Below are positions 1-8,180 of a DNA stretch of 64,000 nucleotides, one piece after another (position 1 is the first letter of the stretch; every line of letters begins with the position of its first letter). A program made the translations under genes and the position numbers. The stretch is from assembly GCF_003259365.1 (NCBI RefSeq), contig NZ_QLLY01000005.1, positions 124,001-188,000 of the forward strand, written 5' to 3'. The notes under the pieces are model-generated. The model had not been told where the DNA came from. It did no database searches and worked only from the letters and a program-made list of their open reading frames with translations. The DNA comes from Streptomyces sp. PsTaAH-137. Its GTDB lineage: Bacteria > Actinomycetota > Actinomycetes > Streptomycetales > Streptomycetaceae.

Positions 1-1364
1 ATCGCGTCGACGGAGTCGAGGCCGTGGCGGGTCGGCGGCGCGAACCCGAACTCCTTCTCCAGGGCGTCGAGGAACGTCTGCGGCATGCGTTCCCAGATGC
101 CCATCGTCCGGTCGCCCTGGACGTTGCTGTGCCCGCGCACCGGGCAGACTCCGGCGCCGGGCCGGCCGATGTTGCCGCGCAGCAGCAGGAAGTTGACGAC
201 TTCCCTGATGGTGGGGACCCCGTGTTTGTGCTGGGTGAGGCCCATCGCCCAGCACACGATGACGCTGCGGGCGTTGAGGACCCGCTCGTGGACCTCCTCG
301 ATCTCCTCGCGCCGCAGTCCGGTCGCGGCGAGGACGTCGTCCCAGTCGAGATCGCGGACGTTGTCGTTGAAGAGGGCGAAGCCGGTCGTGTGGCGGTCGA
401 TGAAGTCCTGGTCGAGCACGGTGCCGGGGGCCTTGTCCTCGGCCTGGAGGAGCAGCAGGTTCAGTGCCTGGAACAGGGCGAGGTCGCCGCCGGGGCGGAT
501 CTGGAGGAACTGGTCGGCGATCCGGGTGCCCCTGCCGATGACGCCGCGCGCCTTCTGCGGGTGCTTGAAGCGCAGGAGTCCGGCCTCGGGGAGCGGGTTG
601 ACCGCGACGATCTGTCCGCCGCGCCGCTTTGTCTCCTCCAGTGCCGAGAGCATGCGGGGGTGGTTCGTGCCCGGGTTCTGGCCGACGACGAACACCAGGT
701 CGCTGTCGTAGAGGTCGTCCAGGCTGACGCTGCCCTTGCCGATGCCCAGCGTCTCGTTGAGCGCGGAGCCGCTGGACTCGTGGCACATGTTGGAGCAGTC
801 GGGGAGGTTGTTGGTGCCGAAGGCGCGGGCGAACAGCTGGAGCAGGAAGGCGGGTTCGTTGGCGAGGCGGCCCGAGGTGTAGAACAGCGCCTCGTCGGGG
901 TCGTCGAGGCCGGTCAGCTCGTCGGCGAGCAGGGTGAGGGCCTCGTCCCAGCCGATGGGCTCGTAGTGGTCGCTGCCGAGCCGCTTGACCATGGGTTCGG
1001 TGAGCCGGCCCTGCTGGTTGAGCCAGTAGTCGGACCGCTGCGCGAGTTCGCTGACGGGGTGCTCGGCGAAGAACTCCCGGGTGACGCGGCGCGTGGTGGC
1101 CTCGTCGCTGATGTGCTTGGCGCCGTTCTCGCAGTACTCGTTGCGGTGCCGCTTGCCCGGGGCCTCCTCGGGCCAGGCGCAGCCGGGGCAGTCGATGCCG
1201 CCGGCCTGATTGATGTTCAGGAGGGTGAGGGCCGTGCGGCGGGGCGAGGTCTGGCCGAGCGCGTACTTCAGGGCGTGGGCCACGGCCGGGGCTCCCGTGG
1301 CCCAGGTCTTGGGCTTGTGCAGGGAGAGTTCCTCCGCGGGCTCGCCCGTGTCACGCATGCCCAT
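1..1364 (-). CDS. FdhF/YdeP-family molybdopterin oxidoreductase (N-terminal part, runs off the left edge)
   Basis: About 454 N-terminal residues of a molybdopterin oxidoreductase are present; the C-terminus lies outside the window. The segment NINQAGGIDCPGCAWPEE near residue 50 is typical of the YdeP/FdhF-like family, a formate-dehydrogenase-alpha relative of poorly defined substrate. Further in are ESSGSALNETLG and GQNPGTNHPRM, which belong to the pterin cofactor-binding fold. Two ATGs are possible (1364 and 1358); GAGGTG lies 2 bases before the first and about 8 before the second, so 1358 is probably the real start. It is divergent from a LysR regulator across 190 bp, which suggests LysR control. 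Family call is firm; physiological substrate is not known. Confidence 0.88.
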   Translation of the reverse strand, partial: MGMRDTGEPAEELSLHKPKTWATGAPAVAHALKYALGQTSPRRTALTLLNINQAGGIDCPGCAWPEEAPGKRHRNEYCENGAKHISDEATTRRVTREFFAEHPVSELAQRSDYWLNQQGRLTEPMVKRLGSDHYEPIGWDEALTLLADELTGLDDPDEALFYTSGRLANEPAFLLQLFARAFGTNNLPDCSNMCHESSGSALNETLGIGKGSVSLDDLYDSDLVFVVGQNPGTNHPRMLSALEETKRRGGQIVAVNPLPEAGLLRFKHPQKARGVIGRGTRIADQFLQIRPGGDLALFQALNLLLLQAEDKAPGTVLDQDFIDRHTTGFALFNDNVRDLDWDDVLAATGLRREEIEEVHERVLNARSVIVCWAMGLTQHKHGVPTIREVVNFLLLRGNIGRPGAGVCPVRGHSNVQGDRTMGIWERMPQTFLDALEKEFGFAPPTRHGLDSVDA

Positions 1365-1554
1365 CACCTCGGTGTCTCGTCCGTGGGCCGTGGAGTTCCG
1401 GCGGCCCGCGCACAGCAGCATTCGCCCGGGCCGCCCGCACGGTCAAAGCGGAAGATCCGATGGTCGATAGGCGGCTACGATCACGCCGGACTCCCCACGT
1501 GGACTCCTCCGAACATGAACTCCTCCGTGACCGGACAGGCGGTGGCCCCGACCC

Positions 1555-2460
1555 GTGCTCCTGAGACAGCTCGAGTACCTGGTGGCGCTGGCGCACACCG
1601 GGCACTTCGCCCGGGCGGCCCAGAACTGCTTCGTCTCCCAGCCGACCCTGTCCGAGGGCATCCGCAAGCTGGAGAGCGAGCTGGGCGTGCCGCTGGTGCG
1701 GCGCGGCCACCGGTTCGAGGGGCTGACGGCGGAGGGCGAGGAGGTCGTGGTGTGGGCGCGGCGGATGCTCGCCGACCGGGACGCCATGACGGCCGGTCTG
1801 GCCGCGCTGCGCTCCGGTCTTGAAGGTGAGTTGCGGATCGGTGCCGTGCCGACGGCGGTCGCGGCCGTCGCGCTGCTGACACAGCCGTTCTGCGCGGCGA
1901 ATCCGCACACCACCGTACGAGTGCACGCGGATCTTCAGGGCGACGAGATCGTCCGGCGGCTGCGCGCGTTCGAACTGCACGGCGCGGTGACCTATCCGAC
2001 CCGTGAGCCGGGGCTGCCGTTCGTGCCGCTGTACCGGGAGCGGTACGTCCTGCTGACGCAGGAGTCGGCGGACGTCGAGCCGGAGGGCGTCGGCTGGGCC
2101 GAGGCGGCGGGCCGGCCGCTGTGTCTGCTGCATCCGCACATGGTGGGCCGCCAGGTCCTCGACGCCGTCTTCGCCGAGCTGCGGGTCGCGGTCGCGCCAC
2201 GCGTGGAGACCGACTCCATCGCCTCGCTCATCGCGCACGTCCGCACGGGGAACTGGTCGACCGTCGTCCCGCACACCTGGCTGCACGTCTTCGGCATCCC
2301 CGCCGGAATGCGGGCCGTGCCCCTGTTGCGGCCCCGGCGCAGCGCGAGCATCGGGCTGCTGCTGCCGCCCCGTACCCCACTGTCGGTGATGGAGCAGGCG
2401 CTGGCCGATCTGGCCCGCACGTCCTCGATGCACACGGTGCTGGATGAACTTCCGGGCTGA
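1555..2460 (+). CDS. LysR-family transcriptional regulator
   Basis: A 301-residue protein with the classical LysR layout. The N-terminal winged helix-turn-helix is at about residues 1-60 (LRQLEYLVALAHTGHFARAA, then QPTLSEGIRKLESELGVPLVRR), followed by a periplasmic-binding-protein-like effector domain to the C-terminus. The start is GTG at 1555, because the recognisable HTH begins four residues later. It is divergent from the FdhF/YdeP oxidoreductase, a common LysR arrangement in which the regulator controls both promoters from the shared 190-bp gap. The inducer cannot be read from sequence. No convincing T-N11-A operator stood out in the gap. Confidence 0.92.
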   Translation: MLLRQLEYLVALAHTGHFARAAQNCFVSQPTLSEGIRKLESELGVPLVRRGHRFEGLTAEGEEVVVWARRMLADRDAMTAGLAALRSGLEGELRIGAVPTAVAAVALLTQPFCAANPHTTVRVHADLQGDEIVRRLRAFELHGAVTYPTREPGLPFVPLYRERYVLLTQESADVEPEGVGWAEAAGRPLCLLHPHMVGRQVLDAVFAELRVAVAPRVETDSIASLIAHVRTGNWSTVVPHTWLHVFGIPAGMRAVPLLRPRRSASIGLLLPPRTPLSVMEQALADLARTSSMHTVLDELPG

Positions 2461-2710
2461 GTGGTCGGGGCGCGACTGCACCAGCGGGTACAAACAGGAG
2501 CAGATGACGCACGCCGGTCACCCGGGGTGCGCTCCCCTGCGCCTCCCGGAGCGGGCAGCCGGGTCGCCGACCGCGGCCTAGGTCCAATGGCGGGTTCGGT
2601 CCGGGACCTCCGGGCGAGGTGGGTGGAGAGCGTCTCGCGTAGGTTCCGAGACCGACAGGCGTGCGGGGCCGCAGCGGCGGCCGTGGCGCATCGGGAGGAG
2701 AGGCGAGGAC

Positions 2711-3568
2711 ATGCACGGCGAGCGGACGACATCGGTGTGGCAGGGAGCGGAGCTCGATCTCGACGCGTACCTCGAGCGGATCGGGTTCAGCGGGTCGCGC
2801 GACGCGACGCTGAAGACCCTCGGGCGGCTCCAGCACGCCCACACCACGTCGATCCCCTTCGAGAACGTCCACGCCGTCCTGGGCCTCCCCCTCCCGGTCG
2901 ACCTCGACTCCGTGCAGGAGCGTCTGGTGCGGCGCCGCCGCGGGGGCTACTGCTTCGAGCACGTCATCCTCTTCGCGGCCGCGCTGGAACGGCTCGGGTT
3001 CGACCTCACCGGGATCAGCGGCCGTATCACCCTGGGCGCCCCCAGGATCACACCGGCGACCCACGCCATGGTGGTCGTGCGTTTCCCCGACGACGCGCGT
3101 GCCTGGCTGTGCGACGTGGGCTTCGGCAGCGGCCCGACCGCGCCGATCGAGCTCGCCGACGGTGCCACGCTGGAGGCCCACGGCTGGCGCTACCGCCTGG
3201 AACGACGGCCCGGCGCCCTGGCCGACTCGTGGACGACGTACCAGTACGGGGCCGAGGGCTGGACCGGTCGCAACACCTTCGTTCTGGTGCAGCAGTACCC
3301 GGTCGACTACCGGGTCGGCAGCCACTACGTCGGCACCCACCCGCGCTCGCCGTTCGTGACGCGCCTGTTCGCCCAGCGATTCACCGGCGCCGAGCACCAC
3401 CAGCTCGACGGCACGACCTGGAAGGTGTTCACGCCCGACGGCGCGTGCGTGGAGAAGGAGGTCGGGCCCGAGCAGATCGGCGAGCTGCTCGCCGACACCT
3501 TCGACATCGCTCTCACCCCGGGTGAACTGACCGCGCTCCTCGGGACGTTCCGCCGCGACGGGCGGTGA
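2711..3568 (+). CDS. nat: Arylamine N-acetyltransferase (NAT)
   Basis: A 285-residue acetyl-CoA-dependent arylamine N-acetyltransferase, close to the usual bacterial NAT length. The cysteine-protease-like triad is visible: Cys81 in RRGGYCFEH, His118 in PATHAMVV and Asp135 in LCDVGFG. The NAT motif SIPFENVH is at residues 47-54. NATs acetylate arylamines and hydrazines, and in actinomycetes some close ansamycin rings. Nothing nearby suggests a biosynthetic cluster, so a detoxification-type NAT is the better guess. The ATG at 2711 follows a purine-rich GGAGGAGAGGCGAGGAC segment. The preceding 250 bp after the LysR gene hold no gene I can support. Confidence 0.93.
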   Translation: MHGERTTSVWQGAELDLDAYLERIGFSGSRDATLKTLGRLQHAHTTSIPFENVHAVLGLPLPVDLDSVQERLVRRRRGGYCFEHVILFAAALERLGFDLTGISGRITLGAPRITPATHAMVVVRFPDDARAWLCDVGFGSGPTAPIELADGATLEAHGWRYRLERRPGALADSWTTYQYGAEGWTGRNTFVLVQQYPVDYRVGSHYVGTHPRSPFVTRLFAQRFTGAEHHQLDGTTWKVFTPDGACVEKEVGPEQIGELLADTFDIALTPGELTALLGTFRRDGR

Positions 3569-3640
3569 CAGGGGGAGGAGAGAACCTCCGGGGAGGCCGG
3601 CGCGGCCCACGCTTGATGCGCGTACGCACAATAGGGGCGG

Positions 3641-3669
3641 TTGCAATAGCCCGCGCTTGCAAGTACTGT
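3641..3669 (+). promoter_or_regulatory. Candidate promoter with embedded palindrome upstream of the aldo/keto reductase
   Basis: TTGCAA at 3641-3646 and TACTGT at 3664-3669 are separated by 17 bp, a good fit to a housekeeping -35/-10 pair. The spacer holds a second TTGCAA (3657-3662) inside the 8-bp palindrome CTTGCAAG (3656-3663), where a repressor could occlude RNA polymerase. The start codon is 91 bp downstream. Inference from spacing and symmetry only. Confidence 0.4.
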
Positions 3670-3759
3670 CTTCCTCTGTAAGGCACGCGCCGGCATGCGA
3701 CCGCGGCGCTCACAGGTGGCCGCTCGGCCCCTCCCCCACATCTTGCGAAGGCACCACCC

Positions 3760-4770
3760 ATGGCACTCAAGCACCTCCTTCCCGGCCGTCTCGGCTTCGG
3801 CACCGCCCCGCTCGGCAACATGTTCCGCGACATCCCCGCGGACGAGGCCCGCGCCACCGTCGAGGCCGCCTGGGACCACGGCGTCCGCTACTACGACACC
3901 GCCCCCTTCTACGGCGCCGGCCTCGCCGAGGAGCGGCTCGGCGAGGTACTCGCCGGCAAGCCGCGCGACGCGTTCGTCCTCTCCACCAAGGTGGGCCGGG
4001 TGATCCTCGACGAGCACGAGACCGACGTGCCGGACTTCGGCGAGAAAGGCGGCCTGTTCGAGCACGGCAACCCGAACAAGATCCTTCACGAGTGGACCGC
4101 CGACGCCACCGAGCGCTCCATCGAGGGAAGCCTCAAGCGGCTCGGCACCGACCGCCTCGACATCGTCTGGGTCCACGACATCGCGCAGGACTTCCACGGC
4201 GACGCGTGGCTGGCCAGGTTCGAGGAGGCCCGCACCGGAGCCTTCCGCGTCCTGTCCCGGCTGCGCGACGAGGGGGTCATCAAGGCCTGGGGCCTCGGCG
4301 TCAACAAGACGGAACCCATCGAGCTGGCCCTCGCCCTCGACGAGCCCCGGCCCGACGGCTTCCTCCTCGCCGGCCGCTACACGCTGCTCGACCACGAGCA
4401 CGCGCTCACCCGCCTGCTCCCCATGGCCCAGGAGCAGAACGTCGACATGGTCGTCGGCGGCCCGTACAGCTCCGGCGTCCTCGCCGGCGGCACGCACTTC
4501 GAGTACCAGCAGGCGCCCGCCGAGATCATCGAGCGCGTCGGCAGGTTGAAGGCCCTCACCGCGAAGCACGGTGTCGGCATCAAGGCCGCCGCCCTGCAGT
4601 TCTCCCTCGCCCACCCGGCCTCCGCCGCCGTCGTCGCCGGCGCGACCCGGCCCGGCCGCCTCTCCGAGGACACCGCTGCCCTGAACGAGACGATTCCGGC
4701 CGCGTTCTGGACCGACCTGCGCGCCGAGGGCCTGGTCGGCGCGGCCGCCCCGCTCCCCCACCACGCCTGA
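3760..4770 (+). CDS. Aldo/keto reductase
   Basis: A 336-residue NAD(P)H-dependent oxidoreductase with an (alpha/beta)8 barrel. The catalytic tetrad is visible: Asp46 and Tyr51 in YYDTAPFYG, Lys77 in STKVGR and His139 in WVHDI. The insertion after Lys77 and the overall length resemble the D-threo-aldose/L-fucose 1-dehydrogenase branch, but the substrate cannot be fixed by eye. It is followed 30 bp later by a small SRPBCC protein on the same strand, so the two are probably co-transcribed from the promoter at 3641-3669. A non-sugar aldehyde or ketone substrate remains possible. Confidence 0.93.
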   Translation: MALKHLLPGRLGFGTAPLGNMFRDIPADEARATVEAAWDHGVRYYDTAPFYGAGLAEERLGEVLAGKPRDAFVLSTKVGRVILDEHETDVPDFGEKGGLFEHGNPNKILHEWTADATERSIEGSLKRLGTDRLDIVWVHDIAQDFHGDAWLARFEEARTGAFRVLSRLRDEGVIKAWGLGVNKTEPIELALALDEPRPDGFLLAGRYTLLDHEHALTRLLPMAQEQNVDMVVGGPYSSGVLAGGTHFEYQQAPAEIIERVGRLKALTAKHGVGIKAAALQFSLAHPASAAVVAGATRPGRLSEDTAALNETIPAAFWTDLRAEGLVGAAAPLPHHA

Positions 4771-4799
4771 TCCCCCACGCGACACCACAAGGAGCGACC

Positions 4800-5237
4800 A
4801 TGGCTTCCACGTCCGTCTCCCGCACCGTCCCCGCCTCGCCCGACCGGGTGTGGAGCCTGATCGGCGGCTTCGACGCCCTGCCCGACTGGCTCCCCTACAT
4901 CTCCACGAGCACCGCTCTGGAAGGCGGCCGGGTGCGCCGCCTGACCAACCCCGACGGCGACCTCATCGTGGAGCGGCTGACCGGCTTCGACGAGACCGGG
5001 CGTCACTACAGCTACGCCATCCTCGAAGCGCCGTTCCCCGTCGAGGGCTACCTCTCCACGATCCGGGTCCACACGGTCCCCGGCCGCGACGACCTCGCCG
5101 AGGTCCAGTGGTCCGGCCGCTTCCATCCCCGGGGTGCCACCGAGGAGGAGGTCGTCGAGCTCTTCACCGGCATCTACGCCGACGGGCTCGACGCGCTGCA
5201 CAGCACGCTCGCTCAGGACGTGCCGTCGGAGCGGTGA
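4800..5237 (+). CDS. SRPBCC (START-like) family protein
   Basis: A 145-residue single-domain protein beginning ASTSVSRTVPASPDRVWSLIGGFDALPDWLP, the characteristic opening of the SRPBCC/MxaD-like polyketide-cyclase superfamily, whose helix-grip fold encloses a hydrophobic pocket. No catalytic residues are defined for this branch. An AAGGAG ribosome-binding site lies seven bases before the ATG. It sits 30 bp after the aldo/keto reductase and may bind or help turn over the same small hydrophobic ligand; that link is inferred from position only. Confidence 0.85.
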   Translation: MASTSVSRTVPASPDRVWSLIGGFDALPDWLPYISTSTALEGGRVRRLTNPDGDLIVERLTGFDETGRHYSYAILEAPFPVEGYLSTIRVHTVPGRDDLAEVQWSGRFHPRGATEEEVVELFTGIYADGLDALHSTLAQDVPSER

Positions 5238-5343
5238 AGCGCGCCCGGCACCGCGCGGGCCACCGGGGGAGGGTGCCCGGCCGTGGGACACGGCCGTTCA
5301 ATTGCCTCGACAGCGATCACCCCGGCGGGGCACCCTGCACCCG

Positions 5344-5850
5344 ATGACCAGAATCGATGACACACCCATGACGTGGGACGAGCGCACTCAGCTCACCACG
5401 TTCCTCGACTACACACGTGACACCGCCCGCGCCAAGTGCGAGGGAATCTCGGAGGAGGACGCCCGCAGGGCGCTTCTGCCGGGCTCGCCGCTGATGACGG
5501 TGAGCGGGCTGATCAACCATCTGCGGTGGGTCGAGTACTACTGGTTCCAGGTGGTTCTCCTCGGGGAGGAGGACCGGGGGCCGTGGACGGACGAGGATCC
5601 CGACCGGGAGATGCGGATCGCCGTGGAGTTCCCGGTGAAGCAAGTGCTCGACGAGTACGAGGCGCAGTGCGCCCGGAACCGGGAGCTGGCCTCCGCGACG
5701 GACCTGGACGCGCGGGCCGAGCGGGCCATCAGGGACGGGCGCCATGTCGACCTGCGGTGGATCCTGCTCCACCTGACCGAGGAGACCGCCCGGCACAACG
5801 GGCATCTGGACATCCTGCGGGAGATGCTCGACGGCACGACCGGCTCCTGA
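5344..5850 (+). CDS. DinB/DUF664-family protein
   Basis: A 168-residue four-helix-bundle protein of the DinB/DUF664 type, very common in Streptomyces. The expected metal-binding histidines are present: His59 in LINHLRWVE, and His143, His151 and His154 in LLHLTEETARHNGHLD. Members include thiol-dependent S-transferases of the YfiT/bacillithiol/mycothiol group, but most are uncharacterised. It lies 106 bp after the SRPBCC gene and may have its own promoter. The family call is solid and the reaction unknown. Confidence 0.87.
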   Translation: MTRIDDTPMTWDERTQLTTFLDYTRDTARAKCEGISEEDARRALLPGSPLMTVSGLINHLRWVEYYWFQVVLLGEEDRGPWTDEDPDREMRIAVEFPVKQVLDEYEAQCARNRELASATDLDARAERAIRDGRHVDLRWILLHLTEETARHNGHLDILREMLDGTTGS

Positions 5851-5865
5851 GGCCCGCCAGGGCGG

Positions 5866-6390
5866 TCAGTGGCCGGCGAGGAGTTTGACGCCGACCACGC
5901 CCAGACCGATCACGGCGTTGAGGACGCCGGTGACCGTGGCGCGCGGGATGCCCGCCCCGATGCTGCGGCCACCGGCGAAGCCCCACAGCGCGAGCGCCGC
6001 GACCTCGCTGTAGACGGAGACCCACAGGGCGGTGTCGAGGTGCAGCGCTCCGGCCGCGGACAGGCCGATCAGGAGCAGCGGTCCCACGGCGCTGGTCAGC
6101 AGGGGGCTGCTGACGAACAGGACGTGCCGGATCTCGTGCGCGCCCGGACGGCTCTTGTGGGCGACCGGGTGCGCCTGCAGATCCGCGACGAGGGTCGCCA
6201 GCCACAGGCCGAGCGCGGTGACGGCGACGGCGACCGCGGCGCCCGAGTGGCTGGGGTGGCCGCTCATGGCGAGGCCCACCAGGACGGCGAGCAGGGTGAG
6301 CGAGGCGTAGATGCGCTCCTTGAGCCGCTCGCCCCACACCGCCGCCCGCTCGTGCGCACCGGTGTCCTGCCCCGCGCTGTCGTCGCTCAC
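5866..6390 (-). CDS. Small integral membrane protein of unknown function
   Basis: A 174-residue protein with four or five hydrophobic segments (YASLTLLAVLVGLAMSG, then AAVAVAVTALGLWLATLVA, LLTSAVGPLLLIGLSA, VYSEVAALALWGFAGG and NAVIGLGVVGVKLLA) after a charged N-terminus. The reading frame stays open far upstream, but that extension is arginine-rich and low-complexity. I therefore start at GTG 6390, preceded by AAGGATC. It converges on the DinB-like gene with a 15-bp gap. I recognise no family with confidence; it resembles uncharacterised actinobacterial membrane proteins. The 396 bp between this start and 6787 contain no supportable gene. Confidence 0.6.
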   Translation of the reverse strand: MSDDSAGQDTGAHERAAVWGERLKERIYASLTLLAVLVGLAMSGHPSHSGAAVAVAVTALGLWLATLVADLQAHPVAHKSRPGAHEIRHVLFVSSPLLTSAVGPLLLIGLSAAGALHLDTALWVSVYSEVAALALWGFAGGRSIGAGIPRATVTGVLNAVIGLGVVGVKLLAGH

Positions 6391-6786
6391 CTCGATGATC
6401 CTTCCCGTACATCGCCGCTGTCGTCGTCGCGAACGTACACAGCCGCCCGCGCCCGGCACCGTGCCAACACGGCCGGGACCCGTTCGTCGTGCCCGATGAG
6501 CCCGCCCCCACACGGTGTCACGCACGACGAAGCCGACCGCACGCCCCCTCGCCCGCCTCCCCGTGCCTACCCGGCAGCGCCGAGGACGGCGGCCGGAGGA
6601 GGAGGCGCTCGGCAGCGACAGTGCGCGGAGCGCGGCAACGGGAAACAGCGTCAAGTGGTGAACCTGGAGGGCCCGTTGACCGTGTCATGAGCGTGTAACG
6701 GTGATCGGCGGGCCCTCGCGCCCCGACCGGCCGCCTGGCAGACTGACAAGGATGCTCCGACCGCCTCGGGGGAGGAACCGGACGGT
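6391..6786. other. Intergenic region upstream of the caspase operon
   Basis: Divergent intergenic stretch between the membrane-protein gene and the EACC1-like gene. No gene, RNA or convincing hairpin seen. TTGACC occurs at 6676-6681, but no -10 element lies at the right spacing. The promoter of the caspase operon should be in here but I cannot locate it. Confidence 0.5.
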
Positions 6787-7146
6787 ATGACAGCGACGAT
6801 CTCCGTGAGGGTCGAGGGCCCCGTCGGGCTGGACGAACCAGAGGAACTCCGCGCCGAGCTGGCCCGGGAGACCGCGCTCCAGTGGCGGCTCGAAGCGGCG
6901 GACGAGGAGCGGGACACGCTCGACGGCGGGACGGCCGCCGCCCTGTTGATGGCGGTCCTCACCAGCGCGACCGGGGCCGTGGTGCAGGCCGCGGCGCAGC
7001 GCGCCATCGACGCGTGGCGCGAGCGCCGGCTCGACCCGCCGACCGTCACCGTCGTCGTGGTCCAGGCGGACCAGCGGGCCGAGTTGCCCGAGGAGGGCGC
7101 CGACGGCACCGACGGCGAGCCGCCCGCCCTTCCCGAGGGGAGCTGA
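6787..7146 (+). CDS. EACC1-like (effector-associated constant component) protein
   Basis: A 119-residue acidic protein. It opens with a beta-strand (TATISVRVEGPV), continues with a charged helix and a hydrophobic helix (TAAALLMAVLTSATGAVVQAAAQRAIDAWRERR), and then has a strand (TVTVVVV) and an acidic tail. This pattern matches the small EACC1 proteins described by Aravind and colleagues as the constant partner of variable effectors in actinobacterial and cyanobacterial conflict systems. It is the first gene of a three-gene operon; the caspase starts six bases after its stop. The middle helix could insert in or lie on a membrane. The family call is by pattern recognition and should be checked by profile search. 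Confidence 0.7.
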   Translation: MTATISVRVEGPVGLDEPEELRAELARETALQWRLEAADEERDTLDGGTAAALLMAVLTSATGAVVQAAAQRAIDAWRERRLDPPTVTVVVVQADQRAELPEEGADGTDGEPPALPEGS

Positions 7147-7151
7147 GGACG

Positions 7152-8180
7152 ATGGCCTCCCGGGCCCTGGTGATCGGTGTCGGTACCTACGAAGTGAACT
7201 CGGGGATGAGCGGCTATCCCACGATCGAGACCAGCGCCCGTGCCTACGGGGACGCGCTCGCCCAGGACCCGCGCTGGGGCGACACCGCCCGCTCGGTGAT
7301 CCTCTCCGACGGCGCCGCGCGCACCGCGGACGGCGTGATGCGCGCCCTGCACGACGCCGCGTCGGCGGGCGAGGGCCCCGAGGACACCCTCCTCGTCGTG
7401 TACGTCGGGCACGGCGCGTACTGGAAGGACGTGCCCGGCGGCCAGGTCCACTTCGCCGTGGGCTCCTCGTACCAGAACGAGCCGTGGACGTGGCTGTCGT
7501 CCTGGTACGTGTACCGGGCGATCCGGCAGAGCAGGGCGGGGCTCAAGGTCCTCATCACCGACTGCTGCTACTCGAACCTGCTGCCGCATCTCGGCCCGGA
7601 GTCGCCGCTCCCGGGCATCCTGGGCACCCGCTCCGACGGCACCTGTGTCTTCAGCGCGGTCAGCGGCGACGTGCACAACGCGTCGGCGGACGCCTGCGCC
7701 AATCTGCCGAGTCCGCTCGACGGCTGCACCCCGTTCAGCGGCCATCTGCTGAACGTGCTGGGCCAGGGCATGTCCGAGCACGACGACGACCTCACGCTCG
7801 GCGCCCTGCGCGCGGGCATCGACGAGGACATGCAGTCGTGCGGGGTGCACGACGCGCCCCGGATGCTGCTCAACGACGCGTCCGAGGCGGCGTCGCTGTT
7901 CACCAACCACGCGAAGGGCCGCCGCACGCCCGGCCGTGAGCCGCAGACCGAGGACGACTGGGTGCGCGAGCTGAGGCTGTACGGCGAGCGCAAGCTGCGC
8001 AGCCTGATGCAGAAGCCGGATCTGGCGGGCCGCGTCGTGGTCCGGCTGAAGTCCGGCGACGAGCAGAGCCGCGACCTGGCGAGCCGGGTCGAGCGCCGCG
8101 CCGCCACGCTGCTGCCGAACCCGGCGGACTTCGTCCGCTACTGGGGTGAGATCGAACCGGCGCTCCTGGGCGGCGCGTGA
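7152..8180 (+). CDS. Caspase-fold (C14) peptidase
   Basis: A 342-residue protein with an N-terminal caspase/metacaspase domain (about residues 1-250). The first strand is RALVIGVGTYE. The catalytic His is H87 in VVYVGHGAYW, and the catalytic Cys lies in LITDCCYSN (C138/C139; by analogy with metacaspase DCCHSG the second Cys is the nucleophile). The remaining ~90 residues (from DDWVRELRLYGERKL) are helical and may contact partners. No signal peptide or TM segment, so cytoplasmic. It lies between the EACC1-like gene and a large helical protein whose GTG overlaps this stop (GTGA at 8177-8180), so the three are translationally coupled. Its likely role is a proteolytic effector in a defence or programmed-death module; the substrate is unknown. 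Confidence 0.88.
   Translation: MASRALVIGVGTYEVNSGMSGYPTIETSARAYGDALAQDPRWGDTARSVILSDGAARTADGVMRALHDAASAGEGPEDTLLVVYVGHGAYWKDVPGGQVHFAVGSSYQNEPWTWLSSWYVYRAIRQSRAGLKVLITDCCYSNLLPHLGPESPLPGILGTRSDGTCVFSAVSGDVHNASADACANLPSPLDGCTPFSGHLLNVLGQGMSEHDDDLTLGALRAGIDEDMQSCGVHDAPRMLLNDASEAASLFTNHAKGRRTPGREPQTEDDWVRELRLYGERKLRSLMQKPDLAGRVVVRLKSGDEQSRDLASRVERRAATLLPNPADFVRYWGEIEPALLGGA

Noticed and set aside
24-1823. A plus-strand open frame of 599 codons opposite the FdhF/YdeP gene
   Set aside because: The minus strand encodes a clear molybdopterin oxidoreductase; the plus frame is its shadow and continues implausibly into the LysR gene.
6676-6701. Possible promoter TTGACC...TAACGG for the caspase operon
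   Set aside because: The spacer is 14 bp, too short for a functional -35/-10 pair.
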